Source: an uncultured Oscillospiraceae bacterium | Lineage (GTDB): Bacteria; Bacillota; Clostridia; Oscillospirales; Ruminococcaceae | NCBI GenBank assembly: GCA_934448295.1 | Contig: CAKSEY010000011.1 | Coordinates: 1-64,000, forward strand | Length of the DNA: 64,000 bases | Direction: 5' to 3' | Part shown: positions 14,210 to 22,167 of the stretch, piece by piece | Layout of the letters: each line of letters opens with the position of its first letter | Numbering within the stretch: position 1 is the stretch's first letter | Notes under the pieces: generated by a model | What the model saw: only the letters and a program-made list of their open reading frames with translations | What the model was told of the DNA's origin: nothing | The model's database searches: none | Position numbers and translations under genes: made by a program

Positions 14210-15001
14210 TTGGAAATCTTCATCACCGTAATCGTTACATTTTTTGCGGGAATGGGCGCCGGTCTGGGTACCGGATTCGCCGGAATGAGCGCCGCCGCTG
14301 TGATAACTCCAATGCTCACGACATTCCTGGGAATCGACCCGTATGTTGCGGTTGGAATTGCGCTGGCTTCCGATGTGCTGGCAAGCGCGGTCTCTGCGTA
14401 TACATACGGAAAAAATAAGAACCTTGACATCAAGAACGGTCTTGTAATGATGGCGGCGGTACTTGCGTTTACCGTTGTCGGAAGCTGGGTTTCCAGCCTG
14501 CTTCCATCTGCGGCTATGGGCGGATTTTCCGTGTTCATGACGTTTATACTCGGTATAAAGTTCATCGTGAAGCCCGTAATGACCACCAAAGAGGACATGA
14601 AAGCGGTTTCCCCGAAAAAGCGCGTTATACAGTCGCTTATTGCCGGAACCGCGATCGGCTTTATATGCGGATTCGTGGGCGCCGGCGGAGGAATGATGAT
14701 GCTTCTTATTCTCACCTCCCTGCTTGGCTACGAGCTGAAAACCGCCGTTGGAACCAGCGTGTTCATCATGACCTTTACTGCGCTGACAGGCTCCATTTCA
14801 CACTTTGCAATGGGAGACTCTCCCGACCTGCTGGTGATGGCGCTTTGTATCGTGTTCACGCTTGTATGGGCAAGAATCGCGGCTGTGTTCGCAAATAAGG
14901 CTTCCCCCAAGACCCTGAACCGTGCAACAGGCATAGTCCTGGTTATCCTCGGCGCTGCTGTAATGGGATTTAATCTCGTTTCAAAGCTGACTACCGGCTG
15001 A
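14210..15001 (+). CDS. TSUP-family (TauE/SafE) membrane permease
   Basis: The 263-residue integral membrane protein has about eight hydrophobic helices and the glycine-rich repeats of the TSUP family: 'FFAGMGAGLGTGFAGMSAAAV' near the N-terminus and 'IGFICGFVGAGGGMMML' in the second half. Members export or import sulfite, sulfoacetate or other organosulfur anions; the substrate here cannot be read from sequence. The start is taken at TTG 14210 because AGAAGGA lies seven bases before it. It stands alone between its own promoter and a hairpin repeat. Confidence 0.87.
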   Translation: MEIFITVIVTFFAGMGAGLGTGFAGMSAAAVITPMLTTFLGIDPYVAVGIALASDVLASAVSAYTYGKNKNLDIKNGLVMMAAVLAFTVVGSWVSSLLPSAAMGGFSVFMTFILGIKFIVKPVMTTKEDMKAVSPKKRVIQSLIAGTAIGFICGFVGAGGGMMMLLILTSLLGYELKTAVGTSVFIMTFTALTGSISHFAMGDSPDLLVMALCIVFTLVWARIAAVFANKASPKTLNRATGIVLVILGAAVMGFNLVSKLTTG

Positions 15002-15034
15002 CGTCTTCCGCCCCAGCGTTTCCCTCGTTTAACT

Positions 15035-15121
15035 TTAGGCAACACCGCACAATTATTGCCGTGCGACTGCGCCGCGTAAGCCGCAGGCGCTGCTTGGCAA
15101 AGTTATGTGGTGTTGCTTTTT
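15035..15121. repeat. Imperfect inverted-repeat element, also a terminator
   Basis: GGCAACACCGCACA near 15039-15051 pairs with TGTGGTGTTGC (15106-15116), closing an internal GC-rich hairpin region (GCGCCGC...), and TTTTT follows. It terminates the permease transcript. The ends and the 85-base size recall the small, often repeated hairpin elements of Ruminococcaceae intergenic regions (MITE- or REP-like). Only one copy is in this window, so the repeat nature is inferred. Confidence 0.55.
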
Positions 15122-15129
15122 GATTTTCC

Positions 15130-15158
15130 TTGACTTAGTGACAGAATTGTGCTATAAT
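15130..15158 (+). promoter_or_regulatory. Promoter of the feo operon
   Basis: TTGACT (15130-15135), 17 bases, TATAAT (15153-15158). It leaves a leader of about 130 bases before the FeoAB start. Confidence 0.8.
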
Positions 15159-15209
15159 ATAGCAGCAAGTTAGCTTTGGTATACTTTATTGAAACCGGAA
15201 TGTACTTCA

Positions 15210-15228
15210 ATTAATGATAATATACTGT
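15210..15228 (+). promoter_or_regulatory. Possible Fur-type box in the feo leader
   Basis: ATTAATGATAATATACT at about 15210-15226 partly matches the Fur consensus (TGATAAT core). It lies downstream of the promoter in an iron-transport operon, a sensible place for a repressor. The match covers about half of the palindrome, so it is tentative. Confidence 0.35.
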
Positions 15229-15294
15229 AATGACGTAGTATGCACGAAAACAAAGGCTGACATCACAAAAGTCTGGAGGCTAATCACTTAAAAT

Positions 15295-17682
15295 ATGACG
15301 ATGGACGAATTAAAGCCGGGACAAAGCGCCTATATCAGCGCTGTCGGCGGAAGCGGAGCGCTCAGGCACCATCTCCTTGACATGGGTCTTACCCCGGAAA
15401 CGGAAATCACACTGCAAAAGGTCGCGCCCATGGGAGACCCGGTGCAGTTCCAGCTTCGGGGGTATGAGCTCACGCTGCGCCTTGACGAAGCCCGCAAGGT
15501 GAATGTTGAACAGATACATACAAAGCCTGTCAGGGCTTCGGTGGTCGGAGCCCGCAGGGTCAGCGCCGCCCCGCACCCAGGAGTTGGCGAAATCGCAAAA
15601 ACCGGGGGATATCACCCAGTTCACGGCGGAATCACGATTCCGAAAGGAGCGCCTCTGACCTTCGCCCTTGCCGGAAACCAGAACTGCGGCAAGACGACGC
15701 TGTTTAATCAGCTCACAGGCTCCAGCCAGCACGTCGGGAACTTCCCCGGGGTCACCGTTGACCGCAAGGACGGCACGATTCGCAGCCACCCGGAGGCTTC
15801 CGTGACCGACCTCCCCGGGATTTACTCGCTTTCGCCCTATTCAAGCGAGGAGATAGTTACCCGGGATTTCCTGATAAACTCACGCCTGAACGGGATCATC
15901 AACATCGTTGACGCGTCAAACATCGAGCGGAATCTGTACCTCACCATGCAGCTTATGGAGCTTGGGATTCCAATGGTTCTGGCGCTGAACATGATGGACG
16001 AGGTTCGCGCCAACGGCGGGTCAGTCCTTGTCAATGAGCTGGAAGAGATTCTGGGGATCCCCGTGGTGCCTATCTCCGCCGCCAAAAACGAGGGTATCGA
16101 CGAGCTTATCGACCACGCTATCCACGTTGCCAGGTACAGGGAAAGCCCGGTAAAGCTGGATTTCTGCCCGGAAAGCAGGGATTCAAAGGACAAGGTCGGC
16201 GCTGTACACAGGTGTATTCACGCGGCTTCGCTGCTGCTTGCGCCGGATATCCAGGCGGCTGGTCTGCCGGTGAGGTTCTCCACCACAAAGCTGGTGGAAA
16301 ACGACGAGCTGATTGCAGAAAAGGTCAGGATCCCCGAGGAAAAGAAGCAGGCTTTCGACCAGCTTGTAAATATCATGGAGCAGGAAACCGGCATGGACAG
16401 AGAAGCCGCGCTTGCTAATATGAGATTCACGTTTCTTGAAAACCTCTGCGCCAGAACAGTTGTGCGGCCGCACGAAAGCCGGGAGCACAGGCGCAGCATG
16501 CAGATAGACCGTCTGCTCACCGGAAAGTACACCGCAATTCCCTGCTTTATCGGGATAATGTCGCTGGTTTTTCTGATGACCTTCAGTCTTATCGGCGCGT
16601 GGCTTTCCGACCTGATGGGCATAGGCGTGGATTATCTGATAGGCTGGATCGCAAGGGGGCTCGAATACCTTGAGGTAAACCCGGTGGTTCAGTCGCTGGT
16701 GGTGGACGGTGTATGCGCCGGAGTGGGCAGCGTACTCAGCTTCCTGCCGACCATAGTTACGCTGTTCTTCTTTCTCTCCATTCTGGAGGACACCGGATAT
16801 ATGGCGAGAGTTGCATTTGTAATGGACCGCCCGCTGCGTAAGCTCGGGCTTTCCGGGAGGAGCTTCGTGCCTATGCTGGTGGGGTTCGGCTGCTCGGTTC
16901 CTGCGATAATGGCGACCCGCACGCTTTCCAGTGAACGCGACAGAAAAATGACGATACTCCTGACCCCTTTTATGAGCTGCTCTGCGAAGCTGCCGATTTA
17001 CACCATGATGATCGGCGCTTTTTTCCCGGCACAGTACAGGGTTCTCGCGATGATCGGGCTTTACGTTTTTGGCATCCTGTGCGGAATGCTTTACGCTTTT
17101 TTGCTTAAAATCACAAAATTCCGGGGCGAGCCGGTTCCTTTCGTCATGGAGCTTCCGAATTACCGCCTGCCCAGCGCGAAAAGCGTATTCCAGCTTCTGT
17201 GGGAAAAGGCGAAGGACTTCATACAGAAAGCGTTCACGGTGATTTTTGCCGCCTCAATAATCGTGTGGATACTCCAGACCTTTGACGCGCGGTTCAACAT
17301 AGTCGAATCACCGGAGGACAGCCTGCTTGCATGGCTCGGCGGACTTATAGCCCCGATATTCGCGCCGCTCGGCTTCGGCGACTGGCGGGCTTCTACCGCC
17401 CTGCTGACTGGCTTCACGGCAAAGGAGAGCGTGGTTTCAACGCTGACGCTGCTCCTCGGCGGGGATACTTCGCAAATAACCGCGCTGTTCACTCCGTTTA
17501 CAGCCGTGGTATTCCTGGTGTTCGTGCTGCTGTACACTCCCTGCGTTGCCGCCATTGCAACAGTTAAGCGTGAGCTGGGAAGCGCCCGCGCCGCAGCCGC
17601 GACCGTGCTTATCCAATGCGCTATTGCGTGGGTAATGGCGTTTCTGGTGCGCTTCGTGGGGCTTCTGCTCGGACTAGCCTGA
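15295..17682 (+). CDS. feoB: Ferrous iron transporter, FeoA-FeoB fusion
   Basis: The 795-residue protein imports Fe(II). Residues 1-75 are a FeoA SH3-like domain ('LKPGQSAYISAVGGSGALRHHLLDMGL'), normally a separate protein. Then comes the FeoB G domain with G1 GNQNCGKTT (127-135), G3 DLPG, G4 NMMD and G5 SAAKN, and a membrane domain with Gate motifs including 'GFGCSVPAIMATRTL' and 'FTAKESVVSTLTLLLGG'. The ATG is 14 bases from GGAGG, longer than usual; a second ATG follows two codons later. It is cotranscribed with the FeoB-associated small protein downstream. Confidence 0.95.
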   Translation: MTMDELKPGQSAYISAVGGSGALRHHLLDMGLTPETEITLQKVAPMGDPVQFQLRGYELTLRLDEARKVNVEQIHTKPVRASVVGARRVSAAPHPGVGEIAKTGGYHPVHGGITIPKGAPLTFALAGNQNCGKTTLFNQLTGSSQHVGNFPGVTVDRKDGTIRSHPEASVTDLPGIYSLSPYSSEEIVTRDFLINSRLNGIINIVDASNIERNLYLTMQLMELGIPMVLALNMMDEVRANGGSVLVNELEEILGIPVVPISAAKNEGIDELIDHAIHVARYRESPVKLDFCPESRDSKDKVGAVHRCIHAASLLLAPDIQAAGLPVRFSTTKLVENDELIAEKVRIPEEKKQAFDQLVNIMEQETGMDREAALANMRFTFLENLCARTVVRPHESREHRRSMQIDRLLTGKYTAIPCFIGIMSLVFLMTFSLIGAWLSDLMGIGVDYLIGWIARGLEYLEVNPVVQSLVVDGVCAGVGSVLSFLPTIVTLFFFLSILEDTGYMARVAFVMDRPLRKLGLSGRSFVPMLVGFGCSVPAIMATRTLSSERDRKMTILLTPFMSCSAKLPIYTMMIGAFFPAQYRVLAMIGLYVFGILCGMLYAFLLKITKFRGEPVPFVMELPNYRLPSAKSVFQLLWEKAKDFIQKAFTVIFAASIIVWILQTFDARFNIVESPEDSLLAWLGGLIAPIFAPLGFGDWRASTALLTGFTAKESVVSTLTLLLGGDTSQITALFTPFTAVVFLVFVLLYTPCVAAIATVKRELGSARAAAATVLIQCAIAWVMAFLVRFVGLLLGLA

Positions 17683-17693
17683 AAGGAGCGCTT

Positions 17694-17834
17694 ATGAATT
17701 TTGCCAGCATTATTATAGTTGTACTTGTCGCCGCCGGATTCGCGGCTTCTGTAAGATACTCGCGAAAGCACGGCTGCTCCTGCGGAAAGCATGAATGCAG
17801 GTGCTGTCAACTCAGGTGCAGCAAGCGAAAATAA
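17694..17834 (+). CDS. FeoB-associated Cys-rich membrane protein
   Basis: A 46-residue protein with one N-terminal membrane helix (MNFASIIIVVLVAAGFAASV) and a cytoplasmic Cys-rich tail ('CSCGKHECRCCQLRCSKRK', six Cys). This is the known FeoB-associated Cys-rich family, always found after feoB in Clostridia. AAAGGAG lies seven bases before the ATG, which is 11 bases after the FeoAB stop. The tail may hand over or sense iron; its exact role is not known. Confidence 0.9.
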   Translation: MNFASIIIVVLVAAGFAASVRYSRKHGCSCGKHECRCCQLRCSKRK

Positions 17835-17877
17835 ACAAAGGTCAGTTCAGGCTAAAAACTCTGAACTGACCTTTGTT
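17834..17877. terminator. Bidirectional terminator between feo and the DMP19 gene
   Basis: A perfect 17-bp stem: AACAAAGGTCAGTTCAG (17834-17850) and its complement (17861-17877), with A and T runs on both sides, lies between convergent genes. Confidence 0.92.
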
Positions 17878-17886
17878 ATATTCGAA

Positions 17887-18432
17887 TCAGAATTCGTCTT
17901 CGTTATCGTCCGGGGCATAATATTCCGGGAAATACACCGTACCGTCAAAGTAAAAATCCTCGCGGTTGGAGCGGATATATTCCCGAACCGCCTTGTCCAG
18001 CAGGGAGTCGCACTCGTAGAATTCCCGGTCGAGGTCGTCGAACTCAGCGCCGTGGCGCTCCATCTCCTGCCAGCGTGTTTCGCGGTCGAAGCTGGGAGTT
18101 CCGCCCAGCCTGTGAGCCGCCTGCTCCAGTATTTCCGCGACTGTTTCGCAGCCCATCTCGCGGAGTCCCTCCAGCGCCAGCGACCAGACTATTCCCGTAT
18201 CATTATAGAAGAACTGGTCGTGGCCGCCGTTTTCCACCTCTGCGTAATACCACTGCACCGCCCAGACGTACTTCTGCGGCTCGGTGAAATTCTCCAGCGC
18301 GTCGTACATCTCGGTTTCGCCGTCGTAAATGCTCACCGCCCACCACAGCGGAGTTATAACAGCCTGGACGTCACCGTCGTCTATCTGCTCGTCTCCGACC
18401 GTATAATGCCGCGGCACCATCTCTGCGTTCAT
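17887..18432 (-). CDS. DMP19-family protein
   Basis: The 181-residue acidic protein has the DMP19/DUF4375 core ('EVENGGHDQFFYNDTGIVWSLALEGLREMG', where 'NGGxxQFFxN' is the signature). The Neisseria DMP19 is a DNA mimic, but most members are uncharacterised, so no function is assigned. AGGAGGTG precedes the ATG. Its start overlaps the stop of the small membrane protein gene, so the two are coupled. It is the last gene of a leftward set beginning with the ABC-F gene. Confidence 0.85.
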   Translation of the reverse strand: MNAEMVPRHYTVGDEQIDDGDVQAVITPLWWAVSIYDGETEMYDALENFTEPQKYVWAVQWYYAEVENGGHDQFFYNDTGIVWSLALEGLREMGCETVAEILEQAAHRLGGTPSFDRETRWQEMERHGAEFDDLDREFYECDSLLDKAVREYIRSNREDFYFDGTVYFPEYYAPDDNEDEF

Positions 18433-18776
18433 TCTGCACCTCCTGAAAGCTGCTCCAGCTTGTTGTAGATAAGATACATCTTCTGCACTGAGTTTTCCAG
18501 AAAATAGTAGTGCTTGATATATGGCACCAGCAACGCCAGGAAAAGCACAGCCAGGATATAAAGCCCAGCCCCGCCAATCGTCAGCGCCATGAACAGCGCC
18601 AGCAGGAAAAATATCGCAAAGCCCAGCATTACAAGCAGGTGGACAAGTCTCTCGTGTGAGAAAAAGCCTATCCGCACATGGAGCCTTGCAAGCTCCTGCG
18701 CGTATTCCTCCCGGGTGTGCTCTCCGTCAAGAAACAGCCGGAGATGCTCCAGATAATCCTTTATCTGCTTCGTCAT
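18429..18776 (-). CDS. Small membrane protein of unknown function
   Basis: The 115-residue product has a helical cytoplasmic N-terminus ('KDYLEHLRLFLDGEHTREEYAQELARLHVRI'), two membrane helices ('LLVMLGFAIFFLLALFMAL' and 'LYILAVLFLALLVPY') and a short helical tail. The start at 18774-18776 overlaps the ABC-F stop, with GGAGG about ten bases upstream. I do not recognise the family. Confidence 0.8.
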   Translation of the reverse strand: MTKQIKDYLEHLRLFLDGEHTREEYAQELARLHVRIGFFSHERLVHLLVMLGFAIFFLLALFMALTIGGAGLYILAVLFLALLVPYIKHYYFLENSVQKMYLIYNKLEQLSGGAE

Positions 18777-20677
18777 TTGTCGAATTCCTCCAGCGCCAGG
18801 GATGCTTCCTCCCATGCCTGCATTGCCTGCTCCTGCTTCGCCCGCAGCTCCTCGATTTCCGTGGAAATATCCATCGCCTTCTGGTAGTCGGTGAGCCCGG
18901 TCAGCTCGGCGGTCTTTTCCCCGATAAGCGCGTCAAGCTGCTCGATTTCCGCCTCAGCGCGCGTTACCTTTGTGTTGAGCTTGCGGCGTTCGCTCTCGCG
19001 TTCCTTTTTCAGCTTGTAGTCGTTGACTTTCTCGGGCTTCGCCGCCTTTTCCTCCTGCTTTGTCTGCGCCGCGTTCTCCGTAGCAAGGGTGTACGCGTCA
19101 TATGAGCCGCGGTACTCCTTTACTCCGTCCGGGGTGAGGTAATATATCCTGTCTGCCAGCTTGTTTATCAGATAACGGTCGTGGGAGATTATGAACAGCG
19201 TGCCGTCATAATCCAGCAGAGCGTTCTCCAGAGCCTCGCAGCTTGATATATCAAGGTGGTTCGTAGGCTCGTCAAGCAGCAGCATATTCGCGCCGGAAAG
19301 CATCAGCTTCAGTATCGCGATACGCGCACGCTCACCGCCGGAAAGCTCCGAAATGCGCTTGAAAACGTCGTCTCCGCGAAACAGGAAGGAACCCAGCGCG
19401 GAACGCACCTGCGTTTCCGTCATGCGGGGATATGCGTCCCACAGCTCGTCTATCGCGGTTTTGCTGTCGGTAAGCCCAGCCTGCGCCTGGTCGAAGTAGC
19501 CGTACTGCACGCGGCTCCCATAGCTAAAGCTTCCGGAATCCGGCTCGTACTTCCCGGTGAATATCTTGAACAGCGAGGTCTTTCCGCAGCCGTTTCCGCC
19601 TATCAGGAATACGCGTTCGCCTTTCTTTATGTCGATGTTCACATTGCGGAAAAGGCGCTTTCCGTCAAAGCTGAGCGCTATATCCTTTGCCATGAACACG
19701 TCGTTTCCGCAGCCGTCGTTGCACTTGAAGCTGAAGTGCAGCGAATCCGGAGCTTCCTCCGGCTTTACAAGGTCGGCGGCTATGCGGTCTATCTGCTTCT
19801 GCTTGCTGGCTATCGTGACGTAATTGTGCGCCTGATTCCAGCGCTTCTGCTGCTCGATTATTCCCTCTATCCTGCCTATCTCGCGCATTGCCGCGTCGTA
19901 TTCCTTGCGGCGGCGCTCCATGTCCTCGGCTTTCAGCTCCAGGAAACGCGTGTAGTTTCCCTTGTAGTCCCGGATACGGCAGTTTTCAAGCTCTATCGTG
20001 CGCTTCGTTACCTTATCCAGAAAATAACGGTCGTGGGAGATCACGATATACGCGCCGCGATAGTCGCTCAGGAAGCGCTCCAGCCACTCGACGGACTGAA
20101 TATCCAGGTGGTTGGTAGGCTCGTCCAGCAGAAGAAGGTTCGCGTTGGAGAGCAACAGCTTCGCAAGCTGTAGCTTCGATTTCTGACCGCCGCTCAGCAC
20201 GGAAACCGGGAGCTTTAGATTGCTCTCTGAAAAGCCAAGTCCGGTCAGCGCGGAGGCTGTGCGGCTCTTGTAGGTCAGACCGCCCTCCCGGTCGAAGCGG
20301 TCGGTAAGGAGGGTCTGGCGCTCGATTATCTCCGGGGAATGGTTTCCCGCGTCAATGCGGTCGTGGAGCTCTTCAAGCTCAAGCTCCATATCCTCCAGCC
20401 AGGAAAATACCGTCAGCGCTTCGTCATATACCGTCTTTGCGGAATCCTTGCAGGCGAACTGCTCCATAACGCCGATCTTGCAGCTTCCGGCGATATGGAC
20501 TGAGCCCTCGTCCGGGATATGCTCGCCGCGCAGCATTCGGAAAAGCGTCGTCTTTCCGCTGCCGTTTACGCCGACAAAGCCTATTCGGTCGTCATCGTAG
20601 ACCTCAAGAGAAACGCCGCTGAACAGCGTTCTGTCTGCGAACGACATTGAAACGTCGTTCAAACTCAATAATAGCAT
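18773..20677 (-). CDS. ABC-F family ribosome-associated ATPase
   Basis: ABC-F proteins have two ATPase domains and no membrane part; they act on ribosomes, resolving stalls or giving antibiotic protection. The 634-residue protein has Walker A GVNGSGKTT and GGNGCGKTS, signatures LSGGQ and LSGGE, Walker B LLLDEPTNHLD twice, a linker between the domains, and a C-terminal coiled coil ('KLKKERESERRKLNTKVTRAEAEIEQLD' region). The layout matches the Uup/YdiF-like subgroup with a C-terminal extension. The start at 20675-20677 follows GGTGAT; eight upstream codons have no binding site. Housekeeping or resistance role cannot be told from sequence. Confidence 0.92.
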   Translation of the reverse strand: MLLLSLNDVSMSFADRTLFSGVSLEVYDDDRIGFVGVNGSGKTTLFRMLRGEHIPDEGSVHIAGSCKIGVMEQFACKDSAKTVYDEALTVFSWLEDMELELEELHDRIDAGNHSPEIIERQTLLTDRFDREGGLTYKSRTASALTGLGFSESNLKLPVSVLSGGQKSKLQLAKLLLSNANLLLLDEPTNHLDIQSVEWLERFLSDYRGAYIVISHDRYFLDKVTKRTIELENCRIRDYKGNYTRFLELKAEDMERRRKEYDAAMREIGRIEGIIEQQKRWNQAHNYVTIASKQKQIDRIAADLVKPEEAPDSLHFSFKCNDGCGNDVFMAKDIALSFDGKRLFRNVNIDIKKGERVFLIGGNGCGKTSLFKIFTGKYEPDSGSFSYGSRVQYGYFDQAQAGLTDSKTAIDELWDAYPRMTETQVRSALGSFLFRGDDVFKRISELSGGERARIAILKLMLSGANMLLLDEPTNHLDISSCEALENALLDYDGTLFIISHDRYLINKLADRIYYLTPDGVKEYRGSYDAYTLATENAAQTKQEEKAAKPEKVNDYKLKKERESERRKLNTKVTRAEAEIEQLDALIGEKTAELTGLTDYQKAMDISTEIEELRAKQEQAMQAWEEASLALEEFDK

Positions 20678-20699
20678 ATCATCACCAAATCTGTCTATC

Positions 20700-20727
20700 A
20701 AAAAACCAGCCGCCGGCGGTTGGCTGG
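20700..20727 (-). terminator. Terminator of the pheST-lipoprotein transcript
   Basis: On the minus strand CCAGCC...GGCTGG (20706-20711 with 20722-20727) is followed by TTTTTT. It lies after the foldase-like lipoprotein stop. Confidence 0.82.
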
Positions 20728-20755
20728 CGGTTGGCTCAATACGGTCTGGTCGGAA

Positions 20756-22156
20756 TTACTCGCCGATACCCTTCAGCTTCTCAGGAGCGTACTTGGTGTT
20801 GACAAGATAATCGTCAAGGTCAACGGAATAATCCGCGTAGATCCCCTTGAGCATTTCGTCAAAAGCGTCGTCCCTGAGCGCGTGGAGGAAGCTCTCGTTC
20901 TGTGATTCCAGCCAGGTTGTCTTTGTTGTAATATCATCGCGGACTACCACATAAACGCAGTTGTTCTCGGCGTCCTCGAAAATCGTAGCCTTGCTGTCGG
21001 CAGCGGCGTTCCAAACATACTCGGTCAGCGTTTCGCTGAGGGAAGAATTTTCCTTGCTGACAAACTTGTCGCTGTCGTCGGCGGATTCGTTCTTCTCAAC
21101 GGTCACTTCATCAATCGCTTTCTGGCAGTAAGCGTTGTACTCTGCATCGTCGGTGTTAACAACCGGCTTTTCAGCAGCTGTGGGAGCTTTTTCCTCTGCG
21201 GGGGGTTCGGTTTCAGCCTCGGCGCTGCCCGCTTCCGCTGTCTGGGGAGCGGTCTCTGCGGTAGGAGCTTCGGTGGTTGCAACGTCCGGAGCAGACTCAG
21301 GCTCGGGAGCGGTTTCCTGGGTGGAAGCCTCAGCGGTGCTGCTCTTTTCCTCGGCATACTTATCCTCAGCGTCAGCCCACGCATTGTTCCATGCCTGTCT
21401 GAGATCGTACTCATACTGTATCTGAGTCCAGTCCTCGCCGGCATTGTAGCGGTCTGCCCAGCTCTGCGCAAGCACCTTCACCGCGTTCTTATCAGAATCT
21501 TCCTTTAACTCAAGACCAGCGTAATCCGTCAGGTCAACCTTGAGATACTTCACAACTGCGTAATTTTCGTCCGCATACTTGTTTATCTCGTCCTCGCCAA
21601 CGGGAGTAAGTCCGTCCTTGTCGTAATTATGCAGGAAAACGTACTTCTCCTTGTAGCTGTTTTCGCTAAGGCTGCGAAGAGAGGATTTGCCTATGCCCAT
21701 ATTCGCGTAGTGCTCGCCGAAGCTGCTCTCCTCAATGCCGTAATACTGCGCATAGTATCCGAGGTCGTCGTCAAGAGTGTTGATGTAGTCGTTAATGCTC
21801 GTGGTATCATCAGAGGAAAGGCTCAGCCCGTATTCGGTAAAAAGGCTCTCGATGGCGGCATAGCGCTTAATTCTTTCGACCGCTGTGTCTTTCAGCCAGG
21901 CAGAAGCAGGCTTGCCGTCTATTGTTTCGGTGAATACCTTGACCTCTGCGGTGCTGGAATCGTCGCCGCGCGCTTCCTTGATTTTTGTCGTAGCTTCATT
22001 GTATGCGGTGAACGCAACATCATAAAGATATATTCCGGTAGGGATCTGCAGCCCGTTTACGCTTCCGATATAACCGGAATCAGCGCAGCCGCACAGCGAA
22101 GCGGTAATTACAAGCGCTGTGGACGCAGCGATAATCTTTCTGAATTTATTTGACAT
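20756..22156 (-). CDS. Foldase-like (SurA/PrsA-type) lipoprotein
   Basis: The 466-residue protein has a lipoprotein signal with Cys in 'TASLCGCADSG' and then 'IGSVNGLQIPTGIYLYDVAFTAYNEA', the opening of SurA_N/PrsA-type chaperones. A helical region with long acidic stretches follows, then a low-complexity Pro/Ala/Glu/Thr linker (about residues 270-335), and a C-terminal domain. A clear parvulin domain motif is not visible, so isomerase activity is doubtful. GAGGATAAAG precedes the ATG, ten bases after the pheT stop, so it is probably cotranscribed with pheST. Confidence 0.7.
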   Translation of the reverse strand: MSNKFRKIIAASTALVITASLCGCADSGYIGSVNGLQIPTGIYLYDVAFTAYNEATTKIKEARGDDSSTAEVKVFTETIDGKPASAWLKDTAVERIKRYAAIESLFTEYGLSLSSDDTTSINDYINTLDDDLGYYAQYYGIEESSFGEHYANMGIGKSSLRSLSENSYKEKYVFLHNYDKDGLTPVGEDEINKYADENYAVVKYLKVDLTDYAGLELKEDSDKNAVKVLAQSWADRYNAGEDWTQIQYEYDLRQAWNNAWADAEDKYAEEKSSTAEASTQETAPEPESAPDVATTEAPTAETAPQTAEAGSAEAETEPPAEEKAPTAAEKPVVNTDDAEYNAYCQKAIDEVTVEKNESADDSDKFVSKENSSLSETLTEYVWNAAADSKATIFEDAENNCVYVVVRDDITTKTTWLESQNESFLHALRDDAFDEMLKGIYADYSVDLDDYLVNTKYAPEKLKGIGE

Positions 22157-22167
22157 CTTTATCCTCC

